A DNA stretch of 64,000 bases from Cryobacterium sp. SO1 (GTDB lineage: Bacteria; Actinomycetota; Actinomycetes; Actinomycetales; Microbacteriaceae): the NCBI RefSeq assembly GCF_004210215.2, contig NZ_CP067394.1:1426001-1490000 (forward strand), written 5' to 3'. The notes below the pieces were generated by a model, which did no database searches, was not told where the DNA came from, and was given only the letters and a program-made list of their open reading frames with translations. This document shows, piece by piece, positions 17,196-25,345 of this stretch (position 1 is the first letter of the stretch; every line of letters begins with the position of its first letter). Position numbers and translations under genes: made by a program.

Positions 17196-18116
17196 ATGCG
17201 CGCATGGATAACCGACCAGTCAAGCCACGCAGGAGTTTCATTTCGCGAACTGCCCGATCCGCCCCAACGTGAAGATGAAGCTCTTCTTCAGGTGCAGGCA
17301 TTCGCGCCGAACCCGGGAGATCTCGCAGCGCTCGCCTCGGCGGAACCCGGATCAGTCCCAGGCTGGGACGGCGCCGGGACCGTGCTTCGTAGCGCGCCGA
17401 ACGGGAGCGGGCCGAAGGAAGGCCAGTCCGTGATCTTCCTCGGGAGCCACGGCGGCTGGGCTCAGATGCGAAGTGTTCCGACAGCGACGATCGCCGTGAC
17501 ACCGAACGGTGCAGACCCGGCGCTGATGAGCGCGATCCCGGTCCCGGTCACCAGTGCTCTCCGGGCGCTTCGAGGGCTCGGATCGCTGCTCGGGCGGCGT
17601 CTGCTCGTAGTGGGTGCCAACAGTGCCGTGGGAGCGGCCGCCGTTCAGCTGGCGGCCAGATCCGGGGCGCACGTCGTCGCGATCGCGCGGGACCAGGTGG
17701 CCCACGAACGAATCAGGCAGCTCGGAGCTGCGGAGGTGCACACGACGATGGACACAGTGTCGTTGCCGGTCTTCGCGGCAGTGGACGTCGTGGGCGGGCC
17801 GCATCTCGTCGCCGCGTATTCCTTGCTGGCGCCGGGAGGTACGGTCATTGCGCTGGGACATGCCGCCGGTCACGACGAGCATTTCCCGTTCGGCGCCTTT
17901 GTCGCCGGCCCGACAAACTTCGACAGAACGATCTCGACGTTCTTCCTCGGTAGCCACACCGGGCTGGGATCCGAAATGGAGTACCTGGCAGCCGAGGTGC
18001 ACGCCGGGCGCCACACGATCGGGGACCTCGACCGGAGGTCATGGACAGCCCTCGGAATATGGGTCGGCGATGACAGTGTGCGCTCGCCGAACAGGACCGT
18101 GTTCCTCGTCGACTGA
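17196..18116 (+). CDS. zinc-free alcohol-dehydrogenase-like oxidoreductase
   Basis: The 306-residue MDR-family protein has the GroES-like part FRELPDPPQREDEALLQVQAFAPNPGD and GWDGAGTVL, then the Rossmann motif LLVVGANSAVGAAAVQLAARSGAHVVAIAR and VDVVGGPHLVAAYSLLAPGGTVIALG. No zinc-binding cysteines are present. It is shorter than the 15234 gene's family but follows the same plan. It probably uses NADPH on an unknown enone, quinone or aldehyde. It closes the SnoaL operon and is followed by a strong hairpin terminator. Confidence 0.82.
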   Translation: MRAWITDQSSHAGVSFRELPDPPQREDEALLQVQAFAPNPGDLAALASAEPGSVPGWDGAGTVLRSAPNGSGPKEGQSVIFLGSHGGWAQMRSVPTATIAVTPNGADPALMSAIPVPVTSALRALRGLGSLLGRRLLVVGANSAVGAAAVQLAARSGAHVVAIARDQVAHERIRQLGAAEVHTTMDTVSLPVFAAVDVVGGPHLVAAYSLLAPGGTVIALGHAAGHDEHFPFGAFVAGPTNFDRTISTFFLGSHTGLGSEMEYLAAEVHAGRHTIGDLDRRSWTALGIWVGDDSVRSPNRTVFLVD

Positions 18117-18146
18117 TCCGCGACACCGGGGCAACCGAGCTCGTGG

Positions 18147-18182
18147 TGGCAGTGGCCCGGGCGGGTGCCCGGGCCACTGCCA
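18147..18182 (+). terminator. 16-base-stem hairpin terminator
   Basis: The perfect inverted repeat TGGCAGTGGCCCGGGC (18147-18162), GGGT loop, GCCCGGGCCACTGCCA (18167-18182) lies 31 bases after the oxidoreductase stop. The stem is very GC-rich and has no T-run, the usual form in high-GC actinobacteria. Confidence 0.75.
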
Positions 18183-18209
18183 TGCGCTTGCGCGTTCGGG
18201 CCGGTCAGT

Positions 18210-18340
18210 CGCCGTGTTCAGGCGGCACGGTGTCGGGTGACGAGGGTCTGTCCGTGCTCGCGTGCCTGCTGTCCGGCGTCGGATTCGATGTGGTCGGCCA
18301 TGTCGGTGAAGGTGTCGAGGGCGGGGTTGACCTCATCACC
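18210..18340 (-). pseudogene. short unidentified coding-like remnant
   Basis: The minus strand has an open stretch of about 40 codons with good coding appearance (VNPALDTFTDMADHIESDAGQQAREHG is preceded by an in-frame stop) ending near 18212. There is no start codon or ribosome site and I do not recognise the family. It may be the tail of a lost gene. The remaining bases up to 18400 hold nothing I can support. Confidence 0.2.
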
Positions 18341-18400
18341 GCGCTACGCCCGATCGCAGGACACGTTCAGCGCCGGGAGGGTGAGGGCGGCCCGATCTGG

Positions 18401-19942
18401 TTATAACCGACACGTTGCGTCAGCCGGAGGGGTTGTCAGATCGACAAGGTAAGCGGCGACGACGGAGTCGATACACTCGTTTCCCGAGATCACTGACCCG
18501 TGCTGCGCCCCCTCAACGGTGAGCAGGCTTCCACCCAGCGTTTCGGCGAGGCTGATGCCACCCTCATGCGGAGTGACCGGGTCACCCGTCACGGACACTG
18601 TCAATGTTGGAGGCAGATCCTCGATATCGGTCGCGTAAGGGAAACCTAGCGTCGGCTCAACCGGCCAACCCTCACACAGGGCAGGCGCGGCCTTCACAGG
18701 CGTCCCCGGATCGAGGAAGGGGGCAGCGGTGAGTGCGGCGCCGACGAGCTCAGCCTGGCCCGCCGGGCTGAAGCGGTCCTCGTCCAGGCAGTCGATGGCC
18801 ACCGTGGCCTCCGCGGAATTGGCATAGCTGCCGTCGGCGGACCGTTCGTGGTACAGGTCTCTGAGCCAAAGAAGGGTGTCACCACGACCCGCAGCGAGTT
18901 CCGTGAGGCCCGCGATGACGAGCGGCCAGAATTCGGCACTATACAGCCCCATGACAACGCCGTCGTTAGCAGCCGTGTAGCTCAGCTCACGACCTTCGCC
19001 GGCGGGGAGCGGTGTCTCGAGGAGGGGACGCACGAGCTGCTGGTATGTCTCGGTCGCGGTTTCAGGTTGAGTGCCGAGCGGGCAGGCGCCCTGTGTCGCG
19101 CAGAATGCCGCGAGTGACTCGAAGCCTTGCTGCAGTCCCTCCCATTGCACGACGTTGCGCTCAAGAGTCCCCGTATGCGGGTCCATCGCACCGTCGAGTG
19201 CCAGGGCTCGCACATTCTCCGGGAACATTTCTGCGTACACGGCACCCAACCTGGTGCCGTAGCTCACCCCGAGGTAACTGAGACGGTCGTCGCCGAACAC
19301 GGCCCGCATAACATCCAAGTCCTGCGCCGCATCCCTCGTTCCCAGGTGCGCCAAGACGTCGACGCCGCCGACGCTGTCGGCGCAGGCGTCGACAAGAGGA
19401 CGCGAATCCGGAAGAGACAACAGACTCGCGGCCAACGCGTCATCGTCACGCTCTCCATCGGTGTAGCAGTCGATCGCCGGTGTGCTGGTGCCGGTTCCGC
19501 GGGGATCAAACCCGACGAGATCGAACTGCTCGGTGATGGGACTGTTCACCCACGCGTGCGCCACATCAGCCGAGTACCCGATCCCGGGTAGTCCGGGACC
19601 CCCAGGATTGATGAAGAGCGATCCGATCGGCTCCGTGCCTGTCGCGGGGATGCGGAAGACAGCGATTTGCGCGGTACCAACGTCGGGGTTCTCGTAGTCG
19701 ATAGGAACTTCGACGTGCCCACACTCACCCGGAATGAGGACATCGCCAGTTTGGACGGGCGTCTCGCAGGGCTCAAGAGCGAGCGCTTGATCGTAGAAGC
19801 TCTCGAGTGACACCTCTGCTTCCTGCGACTGGGGCGAGGGAACACACGCGCTCAACACCAGCACCACCGGCACTATCGCGGCGAGCGCACGGAGGCGACT
19901 TCGGACTGGACCTACTGGTCGGTAAAGAATATTCCGTGACAT
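18401..19942 (-). CDS. TAP-like alpha/beta hydrolase, secreted lipoprotein (paralogue 1)
   Basis: The 513-residue protein begins with a lipoprotein signal peptide ending VLVLSAC (lipid-modified Cys near 33). The alpha/beta hydrolase fold follows: NPGGPG (oxyanion region), YLGVSYGTRLGAVYAEMFP with the nucleophilic Ser, and a TAP-like C-terminal domain with TGDPVTPHEGG (Asp) and EGAQHGS (His). This is the tripeptidyl aminopeptidase/SlpD-SlpE group, acting outside the membrane on peptides or esters. The ATG at 19942 lies six bases after the -10 of a MerR-type promoter, so the transcript is probably leaderless. A clear paralogue is encoded at 35.1 kb. Confidence 0.88.
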   Translation of the reverse strand: MSRNILYRPVGPVRSRLRALAAIVPVVLVLSACVPSPQSQEAEVSLESFYDQALALEPCETPVQTGDVLIPGECGHVEVPIDYENPDVGTAQIAVFRIPATGTEPIGSLFINPGGPGLPGIGYSADVAHAWVNSPITEQFDLVGFDPRGTGTSTPAIDCYTDGERDDDALAASLLSLPDSRPLVDACADSVGGVDVLAHLGTRDAAQDLDVMRAVFGDDRLSYLGVSYGTRLGAVYAEMFPENVRALALDGAMDPHTGTLERNVVQWEGLQQGFESLAAFCATQGACPLGTQPETATETYQQLVRPLLETPLPAGEGRELSYTAANDGVVMGLYSAEFWPLVIAGLTELAAGRGDTLLWLRDLYHERSADGSYANSAEATVAIDCLDEDRFSPAGQAELVGAALTAAPFLDPGTPVKAAPALCEGWPVEPTLGFPYATDIEDLPPTLTVSVTGDPVTPHEGGISLAETLGGSLLTVEGAQHGSVISGNECIDSVVAAYLVDLTTPPADATCRL

Positions 19943-19948
19943 AGAACG

Positions 19949-19979
19949 AGCAGACACTATGTGGACGGCACCGGGTCAA
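19949..19979 (-). promoter_or_regulatory. MerR-type promoter, site 1
   Basis: Read on the minus strand: TTGACC, a 19-base spacer, then TCTGCT. The spacer has an imperfect dyad (GGTGC-CGT-CCACA). It drives the 18401-19942 hydrolase gene, whose ATG begins seven bases past the -10. Confidence 0.65.
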
Positions 19980-20032
19980 GCGAAGAGGTCTCCAGAGCGG
20001 GATCTCCCATCGCGGTAACCGGCGGCCCCGGT

Positions 20033-20063
20033 TTGACTCTGTTCCGAGAACATGGTGTCTGCT
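20033..20063 (+). promoter_or_regulatory. MerR-type promoter, site 2
   Basis: TTGACT, 19 bases, TCTGCT, with the perfect spacer dyad TGTTC-CGA-GAACA. It points at the DUF418 gene at 20113 and is divergent from site 1, with 53 bases between the two -35 boxes. Both sites have an identical -10. Confidence 0.7.
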
Positions 20064-20112
20064 GGACTTCACCGCCTTCAAAGACTTTCACCTCCTTGAA
20101 AGGAGAACTAAA

Positions 20113-21141
20113 GTGGCACCTCGCCTCGCACTCGGCTCGGCACAGCGCTGGGCCGTCATCGACACGCTGAGAGGGTTTGCGCTCTGCGGAATCCTGCTCG
20201 TCAACATCCCCGATCTCGTTCAACTCGGGTACGGATTGGGCGTCGACAGTGCTGGCGTCCAGGGAAGAGAACCACTGGAATGGCTGGTCCAAACCAGGTT
20301 CGTTCCCATTTTCACTTTCCTCTTCGGGATGAGCATGACCTTTGTCGTGCACGGGGCACGTCGTCGTGAGCGCAGGCCGTGGCCGGCACTGGTAATGAGG
20401 TTCGTGGCGCTGTTCGCCATCGGCCTTCTGCATTCACTCGTGTACCCCGGAGAAGTGCTGCGTGAGTACGCCATCTCGGGGCTGTTGGTTCTGCCGGTCG
20501 TGCTTTTCGCGCCACGAGTCGTTCAGCTTCTCCTCGGCGTCGTGCTCGTCGTCGCCGCCTACGTCGTAGCGGGTGGCGGACTCGCCGCCACGCCTGGACT
20601 GATGTTGCTGGGGGCCGCTCTCGGGGCTTATGACCTCGGGCGAGCGCTCGACAGCAGGTCGCGGGCAGTGTTGGTCACGTTCGCCGTTTCGCTGGTGCTG
20701 CTGATTCCTGCCCTGTTGTGGCAAGGGAGTGCGCCCGGTGATCCTCGATTCTCGACCCCAGGCGCAGTCGCTGGGCTCGTCATGGCCGTCGTTTACGTGA
20801 CCGGGCTGTCGTTGTTGTGGATCACGCCCGCGCGAAGAGCATTGAGAATGCTCTTCGAACCTCTGGGGCGGATGTCGCTGAGCAACTACCTGGGAGCATC
20901 CGTCATTGTCTTCTTCATCAGCACGGTCGTTGACTTCACCACCATGACCACGATCGGGCCTGCTCTCCTGCTGGCGCTGGGCATCCTGCTCACCCAGAAC
21001 ATTGCCAGTCGCCTGTGGTTGCACTATTTCAGGTACGGACCCGTCGAATGGATCTGGCGCATGCTCACCTGGCGCGAGCCGATATCCCTCATCTCGCCCA
21101 ACCGCTGGGCTGCTGTCGGGGCGTCATCCGCTCTGCGATGA
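20113..21141 (+). CDS. DUF418-family membrane protein
   Basis: The 342-residue protein has an N-terminal RWAVIDTLRGFALCGILLVNIPDL, the hallmark of the YeiB/DUF418 group, about nine transmembrane helices, and the closing DUF418 signature RYGPVEWIWRMLTW. The GTG start has an ideal AAAGGAGAACTAAA site. The function of the family is not established; it is related to acyltransferase-3-like membrane proteins. It is transcribed from MerR-type site 2, divergently from the TAP-like hydrolase, and ends convergent with the carboxylesterase gene. Confidence 0.85.
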   Translation: MAPRLALGSAQRWAVIDTLRGFALCGILLVNIPDLVQLGYGLGVDSAGVQGREPLEWLVQTRFVPIFTFLFGMSMTFVVHGARRRERRPWPALVMRFVALFAIGLLHSLVYPGEVLREYAISGLLVLPVVLFAPRVVQLLLGVVLVVAAYVVAGGGLAATPGLMLLGAALGAYDLGRALDSRSRAVLVTFAVSLVLLIPALLWQGSAPGDPRFSTPGAVAGLVMAVVYVTGLSLLWITPARRALRMLFEPLGRMSLSNYLGASVIVFFISTVVDFTTMTTIGPALLLALGILLTQNIASRLWLHYFRYGPVEWIWRMLTWREPISLISPNRWAAVGASSALR

Positions 21142-21165
21142 GGTCCGGTTCTGTCACTGCCTGAC

Positions 21166-23052
21166 TTAGCGGATCGGTCCGTTGTATTGGAGCCAGAAGT
21201 CGATCGCTGCAGGCCGCGGTCGCGGAGACACAACGCCGCCGACTGGCCCGAATTCCATGACGTCGTCGGAGGCTTGCGCAATCGTCGGCCACGCGGGCAG
21301 GCCAGTTCCGTTCGGGTTGCCCGTGTGCACGAAATTGAGCCAGTACCCGCTCATCTGGTCGCGGAGCCTGTAGTCGGCCTCCTGGTACACGCTGTCGTTA
21401 TCGGCACCCAGGTTGTCGTACGCGTAGGCGACCTCGGCGCCGTGGTATGCGCCGAACTTCTCGAGTCCCCTTTCCGGAGGTATATGGGAGAAGTAGTACA
21501 GGTACGCGTCTTGCGTGCTGGTATCGGTTTGTAGTTGTGCCCAGCGGAGCATCGCTTGAGTCATGACGCTGTCGGTCTGGGCTTTCAGAGACGACTCGAG
21601 GACCTGCTGCTCGGTATCGCCAGGGTAGATGCCCAGGAAGCGCTCCGATTCGTTGCCGTAGGTCCGCTGGACGGACTCCCGATACTCGGACACGCTGATC
21701 TGTGGCGGGCTTGCGAGGGCGAGCGACGCTTCGTCTGCGTTGCTACCCACGAGAGTCGGAACATCCAGCTGCTCTCCCGAGGCGTAGATCTCCGCGGCCG
21801 CCTTGTGGAGGACGTACCCGTCGACGGAAGGCCGCCAATGACCGGCCAGTGAGTCCGATGCCTCCAGGATTTGCTCGACCGGCATTTCGCGCATGTCCTG
21901 CAGGGACGCGTTGCCGAGTGCCTGGCTCACGCGCTGCCCGGCGTCCTCCGCCGCCTCACGGGTATCGAACTGGTCGCCGGCTTCTGTGTCGCCAGTGCTG
22001 CCCAGGCACGCGCCGCTGCCGCCGATGATGCCGTCGACCAGGCCTTCCGCAAGCGGGGTCGCCCCCAGAGTGCACACGCTCTCGCCTCCGGCGGACTCTC
22101 CTGCGATGGTCACCCGGTCCGGGTCGCCTCCGAAGGCGGCGATGTTGTCTCGAATCCACTGCAGGGCGGCGATTTGGTCGAGAACACCGTAGTTGCCTGA
22201 AGCGCCATAGTCGGACTCGGCGGCGAGATCCGGATGCGAGAGGAATCCGAGTACTCCCAATCGGTAGTCGAGGGTGACGGTGATCACGTCGCCCCGAGAG
22301 GCCAAGGCTTCGCCATCGTACAGAGGCAGCGCGGCGGATCCGGTGGCGAAGCCACCGCCCGGAATGTAGACGAGGACTGGCCGTGGCGCAGCGGTCGATG
22401 CCGAGTTGCGCCAGATGTTGAGGGAGAGGCTCTCCTCGCTGACGGGATACGGGTTGAGGAACGTGTCCTCGAGCGGCATGTCGACGGCCTGCGAGAGCGC
22501 GCGGGTGAAGAAACTGGACGTGCCTTGGACGGGGGCGGAAGAGAATCGGTCCGCGGTGAAGACGTCCGTGCGTGCCTGGAGCGGCTCCGGAGCCCGCCAG
22601 CGCAGATCACCGACCGGAGGCTGGGCATAGGGGATCCCGGCGAAGATCTCCACCGTACGGTCGTCATTGGTAACACCACGAACGGGGCCGTCGTGCGTTG
22701 TCACAACGTCGGTGAGCTGCGGATCTGCGCCTCCGGCCTCACGGACCGTCGCCGACGGGTAGGCAAAGACCGCAGTTGTGAAAACGATCACCGCGGTGAG
22801 CAGCCACGCGCCCACCTGAAGAAGAGCGTGGCCTCGAAGCCATCGTCGGGCAGCGGTGGCCGCCGCCACCATCATGACGCCCACCAACGCCCACCCCCAC
22901 CACGGGCTCCGATTGAGCCACAGAAGTACGACAGCGCCTACCGTGAGAAGTGTGAGCGGCAGCCAGAACCTCAAAGTTCTCGCAAATCGCGAGCGTTTGC
23001 GCTCTCCCGGGCTCATCAGCGCGGCTTCGCCTGAGGTTCGATGTGTTTTCAT
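21166..23052 (-). CDS. type-B carboxylesterase with N-terminal membrane anchor
   Basis: The 628-residue protein has three transmembrane helices in the first 95 residues, then a carboxylesterase/para-nitrobenzyl esterase domain: EIFAGIPYAQPPVGDLRWRAPEP, SLNIWRNS, VLVYIPGGGFATGS (oxyanion hole), and TIAGESAGGESVC with the nucleophilic Ser. The C-terminal GAYHGAEVAYAYDN carries the catalytic His. The ATG at 23052 (MKTHRTSGE) was preferred over an upstream GTG or ATG lacking coding sense. The catalytic domain should face the outside. It lies 171 bases after the serine hydrolase on the same strand and may share its transcript. No MerR-type site of its own was seen. Confidence 0.85.
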   Translation of the reverse strand: MKTHRTSGEAALMSPGERKRSRFARTLRFWLPLTLLTVGAVVLLWLNRSPWWGWALVGVMMVAAATAARRWLRGHALLQVGAWLLTAVIVFTTAVFAYPSATVREAGGADPQLTDVVTTHDGPVRGVTNDDRTVEIFAGIPYAQPPVGDLRWRAPEPLQARTDVFTADRFSSAPVQGTSSFFTRALSQAVDMPLEDTFLNPYPVSEESLSLNIWRNSASTAAPRPVLVYIPGGGFATGSAALPLYDGEALASRGDVITVTLDYRLGVLGFLSHPDLAAESDYGASGNYGVLDQIAALQWIRDNIAAFGGDPDRVTIAGESAGGESVCTLGATPLAEGLVDGIIGGSGACLGSTGDTEAGDQFDTREAAEDAGQRVSQALGNASLQDMREMPVEQILEASDSLAGHWRPSVDGYVLHKAAAEIYASGEQLDVPTLVGSNADEASLALASPPQISVSEYRESVQRTYGNESERFLGIYPGDTEQQVLESSLKAQTDSVMTQAMLRWAQLQTDTSTQDAYLYYFSHIPPERGLEKFGAYHGAEVAYAYDNLGADNDSVYQEADYRLRDQMSGYWLNFVHTGNPNGTGLPAWPTIAQASDDVMEFGPVGGVVSPRPRPAAIDFWLQYNGPIR

Positions 23053-23223
23053 GATGTGCTCTCGCCTTCCGATTGAGTGCACGCAGCGAAGTCCGGCCGT
23101 GGCATCTAGTCCGACCCGGTCCACATCGTGTTCATGTCGATCAGCCAGTGCCTCCGCAGGGTCAGTTCGCCCCCGGGGGCCGGAAAGACGGCAGGAAGGT
23201 CAGATTGATGAACTTTGAGCCCA

Positions 23224-24345
23224 CTAAACCGAACAGATGGCGGTGTCGATCAGGCCGCGGAGTCGGGCATCCGCTTCTACCGACGTGGGGTTCTGAGTGA
23301 CCGCAATGGCGGCGGCGCGGCCGTCCTCGGTCGCTGCCACCCGGCTGGCGGTACCGGGCACGTCGCCTCCGTGGCCCCACGCGGTCACCCCACAGGAGAG
23401 CTCAAAGGAGATGAGCCCCAACCCATAGGCGGCACCCTCCCAGAGCGATTCGGCCGGGATCGTCTGTCGCATTTCCGCGAGCTGCGCATCGGCCACGACG
23501 TCGCCCGTCGCGAGCGCGGAGTAGAAAGCGGTCAAGTCCTCGGTGGTCGACACCATTGCGCCGGCCGCGTATCCCCAAGAAGGATCGAAGTCGGTGTAGT
23601 CGACAGGGGAGTCGCCCAGAGGAATATAGCTGTGCGGATGATCGCCCCGGATGATTTCTTCGCCCTGGTCGGGGAAATACGTGTCCTCGAGTCCGAGGGG
23701 GGTGATGATGCGTTCGTCGATCACCTCGGCCAGTGGCCTGCCGGCGACGGCCTCGATGATCAGCCCCGCCACAATGTAGTTTGAATTGCTGTACTCGAAG
23801 GCCTCCCCAGGCACGTTGGAGACGGGATGGGCAAGGGCAAGGTCGAGGGAGGCCCGCGGCGAGATGTACCGGTGCTGCCATTCCAACAAGTGCGCGCCGA
23901 TGTCCCCGTCCATGTCGGGGAGTCCGCTCGTGTGCTGCAGCAGCTGACGTATGGTGATGTCTTCTCCGGTTACCTGGGGGTGCTGGACTACTCCCGGGAG
24001 GTACGTCTCGACAGCGTCGTCGAGAGAAATCGCGCCCTCGCCGACCAGCTGCAAGACAACTGCTGAGGTGAACGTTTTGGTGTTGCTACCGATCCTGATC
24101 TGGCTGTCGGCCCCCACTTTTTCGGGCGAGCCGAATTCCCTCACGCCGGAAGCGTAGGTGCTGACCTCTTCGTTGGTGTGGCGAAGGGCGACCAATCCTG
24201 CGGGCCAGGCGTCGACGGCCATTGTGTGCGCGAGAGCGGCGCGCACGGGGTCGCCGGCTGTCGGGTTTGACGTGGCCGCAGCTGGAAGGCTGGACAGGAT
24301 GACGATCAAGACGGTTGCCGCGGCGAGCGTGTGTGCAGTTTTCAT
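23224..24345 (-). CDS. secreted serine hydrolase, class C beta-lactamase/DD-peptidase fold
   Basis: The 373-residue protein has a signal peptide (hydrophobic 8-24, AAA-type cleavage region) and the three active-site motifs of the family: SNTK (Ser near 87, Lys near 90), YSNSN (Tyr-x-Asn type), and HGGD near the end in place of KTG. Flanking blocks LLQHTSGLPD and DFDPSWGYAAGAMVSTTEDL are typical. It could be a D-aminopeptidase, carboxypeptidase, esterase or beta-lactamase; sequence does not decide. A MerR-type promoter ends nine bases before the ATG, leaving almost no leader. The upstream gene on the same strand encodes MerR paralogue 2. Confidence 0.87.
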   Translation of the reverse strand: MKTAHTLAAATVLIVILSSLPAAATSNPTAGDPVRAALAHTMAVDAWPAGLVALRHTNEEVSTYASGVREFGSPEKVGADSQIRIGSNTKTFTSAVVLQLVGEGAISLDDAVETYLPGVVQHPQVTGEDITIRQLLQHTSGLPDMDGDIGAHLLEWQHRYISPRASLDLALAHPVSNVPGEAFEYSNSNYIVAGLIIEAVAGRPLAEVIDERIITPLGLEDTYFPDQGEEIIRGDHPHSYIPLGDSPVDYTDFDPSWGYAAGAMVSTTEDLTAFYSALATGDVVADAQLAEMRQTIPAESLWEGAAYGLGLISFELSCGVTAWGHGGDVPGTASRVAATEDGRAAAIAVTQNPTSVEADARLRGLIDTAICSV

Positions 24346-24354
24346 GATGATTCG

Positions 24355-24385
24355 ATGAGACGCTATGTGCTCGGCACAGGGTCAA
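24355..24385 (-). promoter_or_regulatory. MerR-type promoter, site 3
   Basis: Read on the minus strand: TTGACC, 19 bases, TCTCAT, with the perfect spacer dyad TGTGC-CGA-GCACA. It drives the serine hydrolase gene; only nine bases separate the -10 and the ATG. Confidence 0.7.
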
Positions 24386-24425
24386 GTGATTGCGCCGATT
24401 CCTCCGGATGCCGTCGCATTCTTCA

Positions 24426-25163
24426 TCAGGCGGTCACCAACGGGTGCTCCGTCTCAGTCGCGTAGACGTCGGCCCTGCGGAGGACATCGTGCTGTGCTGA
24501 GTTGTACAACTCCTGAATTACCGCGTCGAGAGTCCCGTGGATGTCGGCTGCTCCCTTCAGACCGACAACCGATTCGACCGACCAGGGCGGGGCGGGGGAG
24601 CGCCAGTTCGCGTCTTCGGCACCGATCCTGTGCACGACTCGCTGACGCGTGACCCCATCAGAGTCGACGGGGAGGTTGTCGAAATCTCTCCTGAGATCCT
24701 CGGATTCCGCGGCCACCATCTGCTTCAGGGTGGCCATCGATTCTTTGTCATACAACCGCGCGAAGACGTGGATGAGCGCTCGGTCTGCCTCTGATAGCCG
24801 GGAGGCCATCGATTCGAAGCCCCGCGGTGTGTCAACGGGGGCGTTGTCGCGGAGGATGGCCGCAATATCCTCCCGGGCCAGGTGCAGCCGTTTGATCTCC
24901 GCCTGGACTTGAGTGTCCAGTTCAACGAGGCCGCCAGGGACAGCGAGGGCGCTCGCTCCGGCCGCCTCCACATTCGCGAGCGGGACACCCAGTTCGGCGA
25001 GGCGGCGCACTTGAATCAGCCGAACAAGATGGCCAACCCGGTAGCGTTTGTACCCGTTGTAACTGCGCTCCGGAGCTTGGAGCAGTCCGATTGAGTGGTA
25101 GTGCCGCACAGTGTTCACGGTCGTTCCTGCGAGATCTGCGAGTTCACGAGTGCTCCACGTCAC
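24426..25163 (-). CDS. MerR-family regulator (paralogue 2 of 3)
   Basis: The 245-residue protein opens WSTRELADLAGTTVNTVRHYHSIGLLQAPER and NGYKRYRVGHLVRLIQVRRLAELGVPLANV, the MerR DNA-binding domain. It then has the IKRLHLAREDIAAIL coiled helix and a C-terminal effector domain containing GFESMASRLSEADRALIHVFARLYDKESM and ending LYNSAQHDVLRRA. No cysteine is seen, so a small-molecule ligand is more likely than a metal. The GTG start has an AAAGGAG site. It lies directly upstream of site 3 and the serine hydrolase, which it may activate. It is very similar in layout to the 9977 and 30519 paralogues. Confidence 0.87.
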   Translation of the reverse strand: MTWSTRELADLAGTTVNTVRHYHSIGLLQAPERSYNGYKRYRVGHLVRLIQVRRLAELGVPLANVEAAGASALAVPGGLVELDTQVQAEIKRLHLAREDIAAILRDNAPVDTPRGFESMASRLSEADRALIHVFARLYDKESMATLKQMVAAESEDLRRDFDNLPVDSDGVTRQRVVHRIGAEDANWRSPAPPWSVESVVGLKGAADIHGTLDAVIQELYNSAQHDVLRRADVYATETEHPLVTA

Positions 25164-25345
25164 GGGGTTCTCCTTTGCTTCTGACGAGACGGTTACCGGC
25201 GGTAGCTGCCGTTCTGCAAGGCTCGCAGCTCAGGTGCTGCGTTCGCGTCGGTGAACACTACCTAGATGGTTCGCCCCACCGGCAACTACCCTGTGGTGAG
25301 AACTTACTTTCGACGGCACGGGCGGGAGCGGAACTGGCGAATCTC

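Noticed and set aside
25308..25338. Possible MerR-type site before the LuxR regulator (spacer TGTGG-TGA-GAACT)
   Set aside because: The -35 position reads ACTACC rather than TTGAC and the -10 reads TCGACG, too far from the other ten sites.
25091..25345. Longer N-terminus for the large LuxR regulator
   Set aside because: These codons overlap the start of the divergent MerR gene and show no homology-like sequence; the ATPase domain begins after the ATG at 25346.
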